64,000 nucleotides of DNA from Zygnema cylindricum (Eukaryota > Streptophyta > Zygnematophyceae > Zygnematales > Zygnemataceae), in contig JBBHKE010002842.1 in the NCBI GenBank assembly GCA_037447655.1, positions 186,001-250,000 of the forward strand. The letters run 5' to 3'. Position 1 is the first letter of the stretch; the number at the start of each line of letters is the position of its first letter. The notes beneath the pieces are model-generated. The model saw only the letters and a program-made list of their open reading frames with translations, was not told the DNA's origin and ran no database searches. The position numbers and the translations under genes are program-made. Positions 19,317-31,512 of this stretch are shown piece by piece.

Positions 19317-20609
19317 TAAAATTAGCAATTCACACGGCCGACGAACGTTTTCGGTAACAAACCTGCGGCAACCACATGTAAATAAAATGGTCGCAGACAG
19401 TCACTTTTTGTCATTACGTGAGCTCACCGAATGGTCGTAGACAGTCACTTTTTGTCGTTACGTGAGCTCCACGGTGAGAGCACTTAGCCGCAAAATTGAG
19501 ATTGAATCGTCTAAGCGTTACATTGAACTTAGACGCAAATTGAAACGAAACCTCTTTAAACTAAACTGAACTACTGTTAGTTTTATACAGAAATATTAAA
19601 ACGCACGAAACAAAATTTTGCTATCAATGTAAGAATGTTGAATCGTAAATAGTAGTGTTGGGTATCGGGTAAATTCATGTCGCGATAATCTCGATATTCG
19701 ATATATTGAATATCGATCGAGCAGGATCCTCGATATATCGTACCGAGACCAACATAAATTATCGCGTTATATATAGCGTTATATAGTATTTTTTAAATTT
19801 ATTTTTTTTATTTTTATATATATATGTTATTTTAGCGAAAAAGTCAAATTGTCTAATACGCCACGTACGCCGTGATTTTTGTTCCGTGACTTAAATGTAG
19901 ACACCGCAAAATGAAACCGACAAAAAAATATTAATTTTGATATTGTAATGATTAATTATTTGGGGTATGGTTACACGAGGAGGTCTAAGTAATAGTACGG
20001 ACAACAAAATTTATGTATTACAGAGGCCTCGGGTACATCGCGCATCTTTTGTCAAAAAGTTTTACATACGTGTTCTGATATGAGTGGTTCCACGTAAGCT
20101 GACTACCAAATCTCAAAAATCATCGAATATCTGGAAACCGACCTTTTTCGTCTGGAAAATCGTACATGCGTATGACGTAGGTGTACTTCACAAATGTACC
20201 TCGTCAATGTACCTCAGAGATCTCCTTCACTTTGCTGACTTTCAGGAAAAAACCGCATTTCTTTCCCGCAAAGATTTTACAGTCACTTTGTCCGAGTGTG
20301 GCTCGATTTCGTCGCGCATGACGACGCGCATTTTTTTCATTTAATTTCAATTGATATTTTTACGTCGGTTCGTTTTATTATAGTGCACAAAGTTTATTTC
20401 GATTCGTGCAGTTTAATATTTCCGTTTCACTTTGCGTCTAAGTTGAATGTAACGCTTAGACCATTCAATTTCAATTTTGCGGCTAAGTGCTCTCACCGCG
20501 AAGCTCACGTAACGACAAAAAGTGACTGTCTGCGACCATTTTATTTACATGTGGTTTCCGCAGTTTTGTTACCGTAAACGTTCGCCGACTGTGTGAATTG
20601 CTAATTTTA
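19317..20609. mobile_element. Inner inverted-repeat unit 2, long arms
   Basis: The left arm from TAAAATTAGCAATTCACAC and the inverted right arm ending GTGTGAATTGCTAATTTTA extend over roughly 200 bp each. They share blocks for ATGTAAATAAAATGG, AGACAGTCACTTTTTGTC, and GTGAGAGCACTTAGCCGCAA. The AGACAGTCACTTTTTGTC block is present twice in the left arm. The interior carries a TAGTGTTGGGTATCG repeat (19650). Non-coding. Confidence 0.55.
19650..19930. repeat. TATCG-rich repeat family copy
   Basis: Opens TAGTGTTGGGTATCGGG and continues with CGATATATCG and GAGACCAACA words shared with 21015-21270 and 14965-15407. The right end is not visible here. Confidence 0.45.
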
Positions 20610-21014
20610 TTATGACGGTCGACGTCCGCAAGCGCGGCAAAAATTTAAGCGGTTGAAACAATATTTTGAAAGTCAAAGTTGTCAAACCGATTGACCGTCA
20701 AATTTGTACTCAACGGTACTTTATTTGTACCAATATGTACTTCAAACGTACAATTTTTGACAAAGTGATGTAAGTCACTATACGCAACCAAAACAGTCAC
20801 TGTCATGATCAATTCCCTAATACAATCGGTTATCATAACAGCCTAGTTAACCCGAAAGGGAAATCGAACTGAACCGAACTAAACCAGATTCTTCACAGTT
20901 CAAAGTTTCAGACTACCCGTAACCAATCCGTACAGAACACCACCCATCACCGACATATGTAGATTTTGTGAATTATAACCATGAACTCTTTGATATAGTT
21001 CCTTACAACGAATT

Positions 21015-21270
21015 ATTAGTGTTGTGTATCGATAAAAAAATTACCTCTATAACACCGATACCGATAGTTTTCGGTTATCGGACGGTCAACCATCTTGATA
21101 TATCGGTTCGAGACCAACAAATTCCATATCGGTGATAACTTATAAAAATATAGTATGCATACAATAGTACTTTACAACATAGTGTATGACATTATTGACT
21201 ATATAGAGCGTGGCATGCCACGTGTAAAAATCTGTCGGTAACCTATTTAACTAAAATTTATTACAGACAG
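21015..21270. repeat. TATCG-rich repeat family copy
   Basis: Opens TTAGTGTTGTGTATCGATA, followed by CGATACCGATAG, GATATATCGGTTCGAGACC and CGTGGCATGCCACGTG words in the same order as the 14965 copy. No terminal partner was found. Confidence 0.45.
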
Positions 21271-21397
21271 AGCGGCATATAAACGTTGATAATTTTAAAA
21301 TAATAGTTTATAGTTCTAAAGCTATAGTACCCAAACGAAAACAAAAATTTACACTCTAAATTTGTAAAATCAAACTGTTGAAATCATTGATTTAGGG

Positions 21398-22206
21398 AAG
21401 GTATTTTCTAGGTATTAAATTAGGTAAAATAACTAAAAGGAAAAGCACAGGCAGCCTGCCTCCACCTTCTCTCTCTAGCCCCTATACTTGTTGTAGTCAC
21501 TGAAGGAGAGAGAGGGCGATGGAGCCATGGCTGCCTCAGCTCCATAGGTAGGACTAAAGAGTGACCTAAGTCACTCTCAACAAAAAGGTTGAGTTTGGCA
21601 GGACTCGAACCTCTGACCGGCAAAGCATGGCGTAGCCGTCAGCTCTTACCGGTCTGTCCTAGTAGTCCGTTAGGATACACAGGGTTTGATAGCTATTTTA
21701 ACATGTCATGCCACGTCCAAAAATGCCAAAGTGACCATTGGGGGATCATGGCGGCGATATGTGCCGTTGGATAAAAACCGCCATTAAATGTTAGCCGTCA
21801 AAACAAATGTCTGGTATATTTTTTTCGTGCGGGATCATGTTCACACTAAATATTGACTAGTTTTATGTCCCTTCATTTAATTGTTCGTTAATCGGATGAA
21901 AGATTATAATACAGTTTAAGTAATTATCACACCCTATGTACTTTAACGAACTCCCACGACAATCTGGTTAGAGGTGACGGCTACGCCGAGCTTTGCCGGT
22001 CATAGAGTCGAGTCCTGCCGGACTCAACTTTTTTGTTGAGAGTGACCTATGTCACTCTTTAGTCCTACCTATGGTGTTGAGGCAGCCATGGCTCCACCAC
22101 TCTCTCTCTCCTTCAGTGACTACAACAAGTATGGGGGATAGAGGAAAGAGGTGGAGGCAGACTTTCTGCGCTTTTCTTTTGTTTTTCTATTAAGCTATTT
22201 GCAATC
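21398..22206. repeat. Two inverted fragments of a fourth LTR type (D)
   Basis: 21398-21690 is the first part of an LTR in plus sense (GGTATTTTCTAGG start, hairpin around TACTTGTTGTAGTCACTGAAG, antisense tRNA-like segment near 21595-21665). 21700-22206 is a longer piece of the same type in minus sense. The two facing 5' parts form an inverted repeat of roughly 180 bp. They are probably decayed relics joined by rearrangement. Confidence 0.65.
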
Positions 22207-23237
22207 CTGTGTCCTCCATTGGACCACAGAATATAGCAAGCCTCTAAATAGTATTTAACTAATCCACTTCAAGCCACAACCACTCCTGTCCAGGAAGGCA
22301 AAATGACAGTTTGACTGTACTCCTATGCAGCCTGGACTCCCTTGAGCCCGTAGCAAAAAGAATCACTGAAAACGGCCAACCAGCCGATAAGTTATGAGAT
22401 AGTAAAAATGTCAATTTGTACAAACTCTCAAAGGGAGAGGTGACTACATACCAAAATTTTTTAAGTCCTGATCCTCTAATAATGTCTATCTACTGAAGTA
22501 CGGACCAATCAGATTACTATACCGTACCAAAAAGTACTACTGCCGGTGTAACTTTTGTACAGCCTATGTACGGCAAGGCTATTAAGCGGACGCGTGTTTG
22601 CTTTTCACTCGTCCGTACATTCCTCGGAATTCCTATGACCGAATGTCATCTCTCCACGTGGCTCCAAGTCGTGCCACGTCACAAAATGCCAAAGTGACCA
22701 CTCCGGCATTCCGACGATGATGTGCGCCGTTGGATTCGCAGCGAGACGCAATCTTAGCCGTTATAAGTACTTGCGCGATATTTGTTTCACTGTCAAAACA
22801 AAATGCGTGGTATTCATTTTGAAAAAGTGTCGTACTTTGTACTTTCATAAAACTGTATCTATGCAAGCCATATACAGTTTTAGTTAAATGAATTTGTTCC
22901 TCCTTATAGAAATATATATGTCTATCACATACTATAACATTTAGCATTGGTCCTAGTCTAATAGGATAAAGCTGACCGCTATCGGCCATCTTGATGAACC
23001 GAAGGTACCGGAATCAAATCTCGGGTCCGTCACGTATATTTTTAGTAACCTACTAAAAATAACTGCCTGTTTGAACTAAGGCAGCCATGGATCAACCTCC
23101 CTCTCTATCCTTCAGTGACAACAACAAGTATGGGGGCTAGAGAGAGGAGGTGGAGGCAGGTTGTCCGTCCTTTTTCTTTTCTTTTATACTAACCTATTAA
23201 ACCTAGAAAATACTCTAGAAATCTATTATTTTCAACA
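22207..23237 (-). repeat. LTR type C relic, no internal region attached
   Basis: The complement of the E11-type LTR: minus-sense start TGTTGAAAATAATAGATT at 23237, and end truncated a few bases short of ACAGAGTTTCA at 22207. It carries the hairpin, antisense tRNA-like segment and GTAC-rich block. No pol or primer site adjoins it, so it is a solo or truncated LTR. 23238-23281 repeats the first 44 bp or so of an LTR in the same orientation. Confidence 0.75.
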
Positions 23238-23307
23238 CTATTTAGACCAAGAAATTACTCCATAAATCTAATGATTTCAACACAGTACAGTGTAGTACAC
23301 CATGAAC

Positions 23308-24388
23308 TGTAGAAATTAAAGGTTCTTTTAGTATATTCTAGATTTAAACTTGTAAAGCAGAAAAGAAGCAGAGGCAGTCTCCCTCTAACTTCTTTCTTCA
23401 ACTTCCACCCTTGTTGCAGTCACTGAAGGTTGAAAAGGGAGCTAGAGCCATGGCTGCCTATGCTGTCCAAAGAGAGACATGCAGTAGTTTTGGTAGGTTT
23501 ACCAAAAAGGTAGTTGACGGATTCAAGATTTGGTCCTCGTACTTGTCGTCCGTCAAATACCAAAAACGATTAGCTTTATCGTATAAGTCTTAGACCAATG
23601 CTAAAGTATATAGGTTGTTAAAATTATTTAAATACATACCTGTGGATGAATTCACTTTACGACGCGAATAGAATCTAAGGACATAGATACATTTTAAAAC
23701 AATACGGTTTAAGATACATCGCGAAACGAATACCGCGTAGTATTTTTGACGGCGAAACAAATACCGCGCAGTTGTTTCGACGACAAAACAAATACCGCTT
23801 ATTTAATTTTGATGGTTAGGGTTAAAAGTCGGTTATGATCAAACGGCCACGATAGATGCCGAGTTCGCGCAATAGGCGTTTTGGCGGTTTTCGCTCACCG
23901 CCACTTCAAGTGACATGTGGCATAACCTCATTCGCTTGCAGCATCTCCAGATAATATGGGAAAAAATCTGGATAGGGTAGGCGTCGACATTTTGGCCATG
24001 TCGTACGATGGTCGTAGAGAAAGTACTCCGAAACTTGTACCTTTCTGTACGACACAGTATTCTGATTAGTGCCATACTCTAGTAGTAGAGAGTTTAGAGA
24101 GGGAGTTAGGACTTAGAAAAATTGGTAGGTAGCCACCTCTCTCCCAGAGTGCTTGTGTACAAAAGGTGAACTTTGATCCTTCATAACTTATTAGTCACAT
24201 GAGCAAATTGAGAGATTCTTTTTGCTATTAACTCACAGAAGTCTTGTCTTAATATGGGTGAAGGTGGTTGGAGTTTTTTTGTGTCAGGGTGGCAGTTATT
24301 CATGCTGAAACACAAAGGGGTTAAGGTTATCATAGGGGCTTCGTGTAAGCTGCTTATTTTGAGGACCTATGGAGGTCTCACAATTGCA
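23308..24388 (+). repeat. 5' LTR of E4 (type A variant, 1081 bp)
   Basis: Starts TGTAGAAATTAAAGG and ends CTCACAATTGCA, the same variant ending as the E7 LTR at 32403. The gag ATG is at 24369. The primer site CGTTATGGGCCCACC follows at 24389-24403 (14 of 15 to the initiator tRNA-Met anticodon arm), with the in-frame ATG at 24393. Confidence 0.88.
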
Positions 24389-25252
24389 CGTTATGGGCCC
24401 ACCCTCTAGTTTACCCATCTTCAATGAAAATGGCTCCATATACTGGAAGAGTATGATGATAGGAGATCTATGTGAGAAAAGTTTTTGGGGGATAGTCACT
24501 GGACGAGTGAGGCGTCCATCCAGTGTAAGTTTTCCTCCAAGGTTTGTAGGGACCAGGTTTACGAAAAGGGCAAATCGAGCTCCACCTGAAGAGAGTGAGG
24601 ATGGATATAGTATTGTGATGGACAAGGGGAAAGAAAAAGTGACAATCACACCGATCGCAACATCTATAGCGAGCGGATTGGCTTTCATGTCACCTGTTTC
24701 GAGGAATGAGGAGAGTGATATTGATACATGGGATTACGATAACATGGCGGTAAAACACTTCATACTTAGCCATCTTACTCAAGGACTTGCATCACCTTAT
24801 TTGCAGGTAGAAAAGGCATCCGGTCTTGGGTGGCTCTCATAGAGATGTACCAAAGTGGTACAATTCAGCAACAACAGTTGGATGATCAAAAAATAGATGC
24901 ATATGTATACAAAAGGGGGACGATGTTGGATTTTTGTAATGAGCTCACAACACTTTTCATGGAGCTAGAGAGTGCTTGAAAAGTAGAAACTGGAAAAGAA
25001 AAGGTTAAGTGCTTGCTCATGAAGTTACCTGTTGAGTTGAAGAATATAGTTAACCGAGTGCACGATTTGCCGGACTCAAGGTGGATATGGAATTCCGTGG
25101 TAGGGATGATTCTTGTTCAAGAGAATATGAAAGAGATCCGAATGAGAGGAAAGAGTGGGCAAGCTTTGGCAGCCAGGACCGATTGGAGGAACAAGGATTC
25201 GAGAAAATCAGTCGGAAACTATGGAGGGTCAGTCCGATGAGTCGGGACCGAG
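24369..25252 (+). pseudogene. E4 Gag
   Basis: ATG in the LTR, then MEVSQLHVMGPPSSLPIFNE and 157 open codons. A frameshift near 24825 moves the WMALIEMY-like block to another frame, one TGA interrupts at about 24977, and the frame continues from 25013 (LLMKLPVELKNIVNRVHDLP) to about 25240. Same Gag as E2 and E9. Nothing beyond decay separates it from them. Confidence 0.85.
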
Positions 25253-26176
25253 GGTTCCCAAAGGGCTGTGTAATTTGTGTAAAAAACCACGACACTTTAT
25301 GGCAGAGTGCTCTAAACTAACCGAAATTAGTTTAAAAGAGGGGCAGATCGGTGGATCTTTGAGAGGAAAGAAAAAGGCTCTTGTGACGCAAGTACATGAG
25401 GAGCAATTTGAGGACGAAGACGATGAGCTTTTATTGGATGAGGAGTTAGAGACGAAGACCGAGGTCAAAATTCCACGAAAGCAGAAATGTGTTTTCGGGG
25501 GATTAAAAGGTGAAGGTGGTTGGATTGTGGATTCGGGTGCCTCCATGCACATGTGTAAGGACAAACACCTGTTCACTAAGATGAGAAAGATTTTCACGGT
25601 AGAGATAGAGTATGGGGATTGGGAGAGTAGTCACTACTACTATGGTGGGATTTGTAGATCTGAAAGTCGTAGTGGAGGGAAAGACATCCATTATGACATT
25701 CTCTGATGTGTTGTTTATTCCAAATTAAATAAAAACCTTAACTCAACATCCGTGTTAGATGATAAGGGTTTTGAGAATATCACTAGGAAAGGAACCTTTA
25801 CTGCTAGCTTCGAGGAGGGAGTTTATTTCACTGTTGAAAAAGGTAGCCAAGAATTGTTTAGGCTTATTTTGAGCAATGAAAAGAAGAAACTTTATAATGC
25901 TAGTTTTCATGATATTATGTTGTGGCATAAGAGGCTTATACATGTGCATTTAGATTAGTTGAAAGAAATGAAAAAGATGGGAACAGTGGAAGGAATTAAA
26001 TTTGGAGAAAGTGAAAACCTAAGTGACTCTAGTGGTTCTGCTTAAGGTAACGCACACAAGTTACCCTACCCAAAGGAAGCCATTTATAAAGGAGAAATAG
26101 TTTTAGACTTGGTACACAGTGATATTTGGGGACCGGCCAAAGTGCCTTCATCCGGGAGTAAGAGTTTTATGATGAC
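25155..26176 (+). pseudogene. E4 zinc knuckle, protease and start of integrase, truncated
   Basis: A frame overlapping the end of gag gives a CCHC knuckle (CNLCKKPRHFMAEC), an acidic linker, and protease WIVDSGASMHMC. It then breaks after the EYGDWES region. 25752-25958 resumes with VLDDKGF-like sequence and WHKRLIHVHLD, and the remainder to 26176 reads VHSDIWGPAKVPSS of the integrase core. The coding stops where the LTR of E5 abuts (26182). Confidence 0.85.
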
Positions 26177-26181
26177 AATCC

Positions 26182-27229
26182 TGAAACTCTGAGACCTCCA
26201 TAAGTCCTCAGAGTGGACAGCTTCCAAGAAGCCTCTAGGATAACCCTGACCCCTTTGTGTTTCGTCAAAAATAACTGCCACCTTGAAAGACAAAAACTCT
26301 GACCAACTTCACCCCTGTGAAGACAAGACTCCCCTGAGTCGATAGCAAAAAGAATCTCTGAATTTGCTCCCCTGAGCAGTATGTTATGGAGGGTCAAAGT
26401 TGACCTTTTGTACAGAAGCTCTCTGGGAGAGGGGGTCATATCTTCTAATTTTTCTAAGTCCTATCTCTCTCACAGACTATATCTACTGATGTACGGAACC
26501 AATCAGAATACAACTCCGTACGAAAAAGTACAGCTGCCGGTGTACTTTATGTACGGACATTGTACGACATGGCCTAAATGTCCACACGTGGAATATCCGG
26601 ATTCGCTCCTTTAATCCTCGGAGATGCCGTGCTCTAATGTAACATCGCCACGTGTCATCCGATGTGACGATGCCCACAAACCGCCGAATTCTTCTTCCGC
26701 GATCTCGGCGCTAATTCCGGTCGTCTGATTAAACTCGCATTTGATCGTAGCCATAATAAATACATGCGCGGTATTTGTTTCGCTTACGAAATCATTGCGC
26801 GGTATTGATTTCTTATCCGTACCGCAATTCGTACTTTTACACTACCATATCTATGTATCGCGTTAACAGTTATAGTTAAATGATTTATCCTACGTGTACA
26901 TGTTTAAATCATTATCGTACTATATACTATGTAAGACTACTTCTAGACTTAACGGCTAAGGCTACCGACTATCTACTCTCTGACGGCCGGCAGGTACCAG
27001 GATCAAATCCTGTCGCCGGCAAAATCCTTTTAGTAATTAACTCCTTGTCTAATATAAATTTCCCGTAAACCTCAGGATAGCCTAGGTAGCCATGACTCTA
27101 GCTTCCTCTCCAATTTCTCAGTGACTGCGACAAGTTTGAGAGTGGGAGAGAGAAGTTAGAGGTAGACTGCCTCGGCTTGTTTATTTCTATACAGACCTAG
27201 AAAATACTTAAAAACCATTAATTTTTACA
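26182..27229 (-). repeat. 3' LTR of E5 (type A, 1048 bp)
   Basis: Minus-sense start TGTAAAAATTAATGG at 27229 next to the polypurine tract, and end CAGAGTTTCA at 26182. Same modules as the E2 LTR, without insertions. Confidence 0.9.
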
Positions 27230-27242
27230 CTCCCCTTATTTT

Positions 27243-28682
27243 CTAGTCAATCTTTAATTTCAGACCACACTTCTCCCTGCAGAAAATTAGCTTAGGGGAA
27301 GGCACAGGTTTGGTCATCATATCTGCTACCATCTCACTATCTGGTCCGTACTCTAAACTGATTATTTTATTTTCTACTTTCTCTCTAACAAAGCTGAGTC
27401 TGATGTCCATGTGTTTGGCTTTAAAATGATGTTTAGGATTGGCAGAAATAGCAATTGCTGTCTGATTATCACAAAATATTTTCTGCACACCACTCTTAAG
27501 ATGACCAAGCTCACCAAGCAAAGACTTCACCCACATCAATTCTTTTACAGCAGAGCAAGAGGCCATATACTCAGCCTCGATGGTGGACTGAGCAATAACT
27601 TTTTGTTGTTTGCTACTCCAACAGCAAGCCCCATCACCCACATATAATACATATCCAGAAGTGCATCTCCTCATCGGAGCATCACCATAACTGGCATCAC
27701 TCCAAGTAGTGATGTGAGTATTCTCCCCACCCAAATGCAACCATAGATCCCTAGTTCCTATCAAATATCTAAGGACTCTCTTAATTGCCTCCCAATCCCT
27801 CTTAGTGGGAGCATTTAGACTTCTACTCAGCACTCCTACAGCTGCAGCTAAATCCGGCCGGGTACAATTCATAAAATAGGTTAGACTTCCCACTACTTGT
27901 CTGTAATGAATAGTCTCCATGAACGTCTGTTCTTCAGGAGATAATTCCTCGTCTAAGACTATGACTCCTTCTTCCTCACTCCCCTCACTTCCCTTCTTCA
28001 ACTCCATTGGACTTGTACAACTATTAGCTTTATCCATTTGAATTTTTTCAAGCATGTTCCCTATTGCTTCCTTTTGAGTCAATCTTATAATTTTTCTTTT
28101 TCGGTCTCTCTCTACTTGAATTCCCAAAATATATTTTGCTTCCCCCATATCCTTCATTTCAAATCTCCCCTTAAGATCGGTTTTCAGTGTATTAATTTTT
28201 TCCATTGATTTACTTAAAACAAGCAAATCATCAACATAAATTGCAATAAATAAAAAACCTTCCTCATCTTCGAAAACATAGATTGAGTGATCTGAGCTGA
28301 TCCGAATATATCCTAGACCAGTAAGAAACTCATCAAGCTTCTTATTCCACTGTCGAGGCGCCTGTTTCAAACCATAAAGAGATTTAATCAGCCGGCATAC
28401 ATTTCTCTCCTCTCCTTCCTCCACAAACCCTTTGGGTTGTCGCATGCATATCTCCTTTTCCAATTCTCCATGCAAAAAAGTTGTTTTGATGTCCATCTGG
28501 TGCACTTCCATGTCTTCCGCTGCTGCCAGGCTAAGAAGTATGCGGACGGAGGGAAATCTGACCACCGGGGCAAAGGTTTCCTCGTAGTCAATTCCCTCCT
28601 TTTGTGTAAATCCCTTTGCCACTAATCGGGCCTTGTAGCGCTCGATTGTGTTATCTAGGTTTAGTTTATTTTGAAAACCCAC
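27243..28682 (-). pseudogene. E5 RT and RNase H, 479-codon open frame
   Basis: Intact from NTIERYKARLVAKGF to the natural pol end LKID before the polypurine tract. It shows IKTTFLHGELE, SLYGLKQAPRQW, FIAIYVDDLLVLSKS (catalytic YVDD present), KYILGIQVERDRK, TTWSDASYGDAPMRRCTSGY, CDNQTAIAISANPKHHF and MMTKPVPSPKL. The best preserved RT/RNase H of family I in the window. It is disconnected from the upstream pol by a frameshift near 28670 and lacks its own start, so it is listed as part of a broken pol. Confidence 0.92.
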
Positions 28683-30436
28683 TTACAACCGATGGGGGGT
28701 GGGTTAGGTGGACAATCCACCAGCTCCCAAGTATCGGCTGCCATAATTGAGGCCATCTCCTCATTGATGGCTGTCTTCCACCGGTTTATTTCTGGACAAG
28801 TCATCGCCTCTCCATAAATTTGAGGTTCATCTTGATGAAATAGTTTAGTTACCTTGTTAATAACCTGTTTTTCTTGCAGTCTTTTGCTACTTCTCCTCCC
28901 CCCCTCAAAATCTGAGGCCGGAATAGATGGTTCTCGTGGATTCTTTCGAACAAACTCAGCTTCTCCCCTATCCCTTGATTCCGAATCAATTTCCACCACG
29001 TCTTCCGCTTCGGGTAGAGTTGTTACTGGAGTTTCCAGAGCTGAGTCCTTTTCGGTCTGATTTGTACCTGCAAGAATGTCATCGTCTCTAAAACCTGGAT
29101 AGTTAGGGAGCTCAAAGTCATCGGAATTTTCTGACTCAAATCTGATTTTTACTGACTTTGTATATTTGAAGGGATCCACAGACTTTCCTTCATCCATAAC
29201 TACTAGATGCTTTACTAAGATTATATCTTCTCTTTTTAGATCATAAACTCTATATCCTTTAACATCCTCATCATATCCTAATAAGTATCCTGGTTTCCTT
29301 TAGGATCTAGCTTCCAATTAGACCGATCTGTATCTAGACTGATTACTTGACTCCCGAAAACCTTTTAATGAGATAAGTCTGGTTTCCGGCCTTTCCATCT
29401 CTCATAAGGTGTTTGATCTTTTATAGCTGAAGTAAGAACTCTATTTTTGAGGTAATTAGCACAGTTCATTGCTTCTGCCCAAAACCTTTTTCCTATCTTC
29501 TTAATCGACAACATACTTCTAGCACTATCACTTAGTGTTCTATTTAACCTTTCAGCTACACCATTCTGTTCCGGATTTTCTGGAACTGTCTTTTGGTGTT
29601 GAACCCCATCTTCCCTCAAAAAATCCTCAAACTGGTTAGAAGTATACTCGCCACCATTGTCACTCCTTACTCTCTTGATTGGAGTTTGATGGAGTTTTTC
29701 GCTCCATGCTTTATATTGTCTAAAAGAATCCTGAGCTTCTGACTTGTTTTTCAAAAAATACACTCGGGAATACCGAGACCAATCATCCGTTATAGTCATC
29801 ATAAATCTCTTCCCCTCCGGTGAGGGCACTCTAGCCGGTCCCCAAATATCTGTGTGTACTAGATCTAGAATTTTATCTCCCTTATAGGTGGCTGTTTTAG
29901 GAAAGGGTAATCTGTGTGCTTTACCTTGAGCACATCCACTACAATCACTTATATCATCACTCTCACTGAACTGAATCCCTTCCACCACTCCCATCATTTT
30001 CATCTCTCTTAACTTATCTAGATTCACATGCCCAAGCCTCTTATGCCACATCATAATATCATGAACACCAGCATAATAAAGTTTCTTCGTTTCATTACTT
30101 AAGATCAACCTAAACATCCCATGGCTACCTTTCTCAGCAATGAAATAGACATCCTCCTCAAAACTAGCAGTAAAGACTCCTTCCCTAGTGCTAGTGAAAA
30201 AACCCTTATCATCTAATATAGATGTAGAAATAAGGTTTTTGTTCAGCTCCGGAATAAACAATACATCGGAGAATGTTAATATGGATGTCTTTCTTTCTAC
30301 TAACACTTTCAAATCTACTGATCCTACAAGAGTAGTGGTGACTATCCTCCCATCCCCGTACTCTATCTCTACGGTGGGAATCTTTCTTATCTTAGTGAAC
30401 AGGTGCCTATCCTTACACCTGTGCATGGAGGCACAT
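28661..30436 (-). pseudogene. E5 protease remnant, integrase and linker
   Basis: Integrase frame 29365-30426 (353 codons) is intact: [47 protein letters not shown], so zinc-binding and all three catalytic acidic residues are present. It ends at a TAA where LSHLKVFGS is expected. 28661-29197 holds the linker (GGRRSSKRLQEKQ) and the start of RT (KWVFK). Just upstream of the integrase frame the protease active site reads DSCA instead of DSGA, preceded by a stop, so the protease is dead. Confidence 0.9.
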
Positions 30437-31180
30437 GAATCTATAATCTAGCCTGCTTCACCTTTCAATCCACCGTAAGCACATTTCTGCCTTCGTGGAA
30501 TTTCAACCTCATTTTTCGCCTCCAACTCCTCATCCAAAAAGGAGCTCATTGTCCTCGTCCTCGGATTCCGCCTCAAGTACCTGTGTGACAAGGGCCTTTT
30601 TTTTTCCTCTCGGGGTACCACCGGTCTGCTCCTCCTTTAACCGAAGCTCGGTTAGCTTAGTGCACTCTGCCATTTAGTGCCCCGGTTACTTACAAAAATG
30701 ACATAAACCTTTGGGAGCCCTTGGTTCGAACTCGTTAGCCTGTTTTTTCTGCTCCCTACCCCCATAGTTTCCGACTAGTTTCCGGGATTACTTGTTTCTC
30801 GAATCAGTCGCTGTTGCCTCCATATTGTTGAAGTCCCACGTTTCAGTATCATTCTCCTCGTTCCTCGGAATAGGTGACATGAATGCCGAACCAGTTGCTA
30901 TTGGTGTGGTCGCCTCCTTCTCCCTTCCTTTGTCCACCACCTCTCCTTCTTTTGTTTCCTCCGTTGAAGGTGGATCCTCTTTCCTGGTGAATCTGCTTCC
31001 TTCTTATCCTGGAGGAATTCCAAAACTTGATGGGCGCCCCAACCGTCCACTCACTATCCCCCAAAACCTTTTTTCGCATAGAGCTCCTATCATCATACTT
31101 TCCCAGTATATGAAGCCAGTTCCATTAAAGATTGGTACCCTCGAGGGTGGGCCCATAACCTGAAACTCTGAGACCTCCAT
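30437..31180 (-). pseudogene. E5 Gag with a large internal deletion
   Basis: Starts at ATG 31180 to 31178 in the LTR with the family I N-terminus. Between NNM (about 30820) and ATATD, roughly 390-400 bp present in E2 and E9 are missing, taking out the central capsid region including the WMALIEMY block. The downstream CCHC region survives with stops. Not functional. Confidence 0.85.
31146..31160 (-). other. E5 primer-binding site, half-tRNA type
   Basis: GGTTATGGGCCCACC on the minus strand, directly after the LTR end TTTCA: 15 of 15 to the complement of the plant initiator tRNA-Met anticodon arm, identical to E1 and E9. Confidence 0.9.
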
Positions 31181-31512
31181 AAGTCCTCAGTGTGGACAGC
31201 TTCCAAGAAGCCTTTAGGATAAACCCGACCTCTTTGTATTTAAGCAAAAATAACTGCCACCTTGGTAGGCAAATACTCTGACCACCTTCACCCCTGTGAA
31301 GGCAAGACTCCCCTGAGTCGATAGCAAAAAGAATCTCTGAATTTGCTCCCCTGAGCAGTAAGTTATGGAGGGTCAAAGTTGACCTTTTGTACAGAAGCTC
31401 TCTAGGAGAGAGGGTTCTATCTTCTAATTTTTCTAAGTCCTATCTCTCTCACAGACTCTATCTACTGATGTACGGAACCAATCAGAATACAGTTCCGTAC
31501 GCAAAAGTACAG
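31161..31512 (-). repeat. Truncated 5' LTR of E5
   Basis: The last 350 bp of a type A LTR. The break at about 31512 falls in the GTAC-rich block, where plus-strand pol sequence begins. Confidence 0.85.

Larger units (their letters stand above)
18199..20818. mobile_element. Outer inverted-repeat element, about 215-bp arms
   Basis: The left arm (18199-18413) begins AGGGAATTGATCATGA and the right arm (20604-20818) is its inverted copy, ending TCATGATCAATTCCCT. Both arms contain the same GTCAC, GTAC and GACGGTCAA blocks. The interior is filled by two further inverted-repeat units (18446-19313 and 19317-20609). A bare TA flanks both ends, but I cannot confirm a longer target duplication. No transposase; a MITE- or MULE-like non-autonomous element is the best description. 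Confidence 0.6.
26182..31512 (-). mobile_element. Copia element E5, 5' LTR truncated
   Basis: Minus-strand family I element: 3' LTR 26182-27229, internal 27230-31160, perfect primer site 31146-31160, and only about 350 bp of its 5' LTR left (31161-31512). It most likely inserted into E4 (plus strand). A later deletion then removed the outer 5' LTR and some E4 sequence, so that E4-like pol resumes at 31513 about 0.9 kb further along the protein. That history is inferred. No matching target duplication survives. Confidence 0.85.

Noticed and set aside
18199-20818. Long-TIR MULE with 9-bp target duplication
   Set aside because: Arms are MULE-like, but I could not find a 9-bp duplication at the ends and there is no MURA-type transposase, so the class is left open.
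21595-21665. Possible genuine tRNA gene on the minus strand
   Set aside because: The T-arm-like part is good, but it sits at the standard tRNA-like position of an LTR, the acceptor stem does not pair, and a diverged copy lies at 21960-22015.
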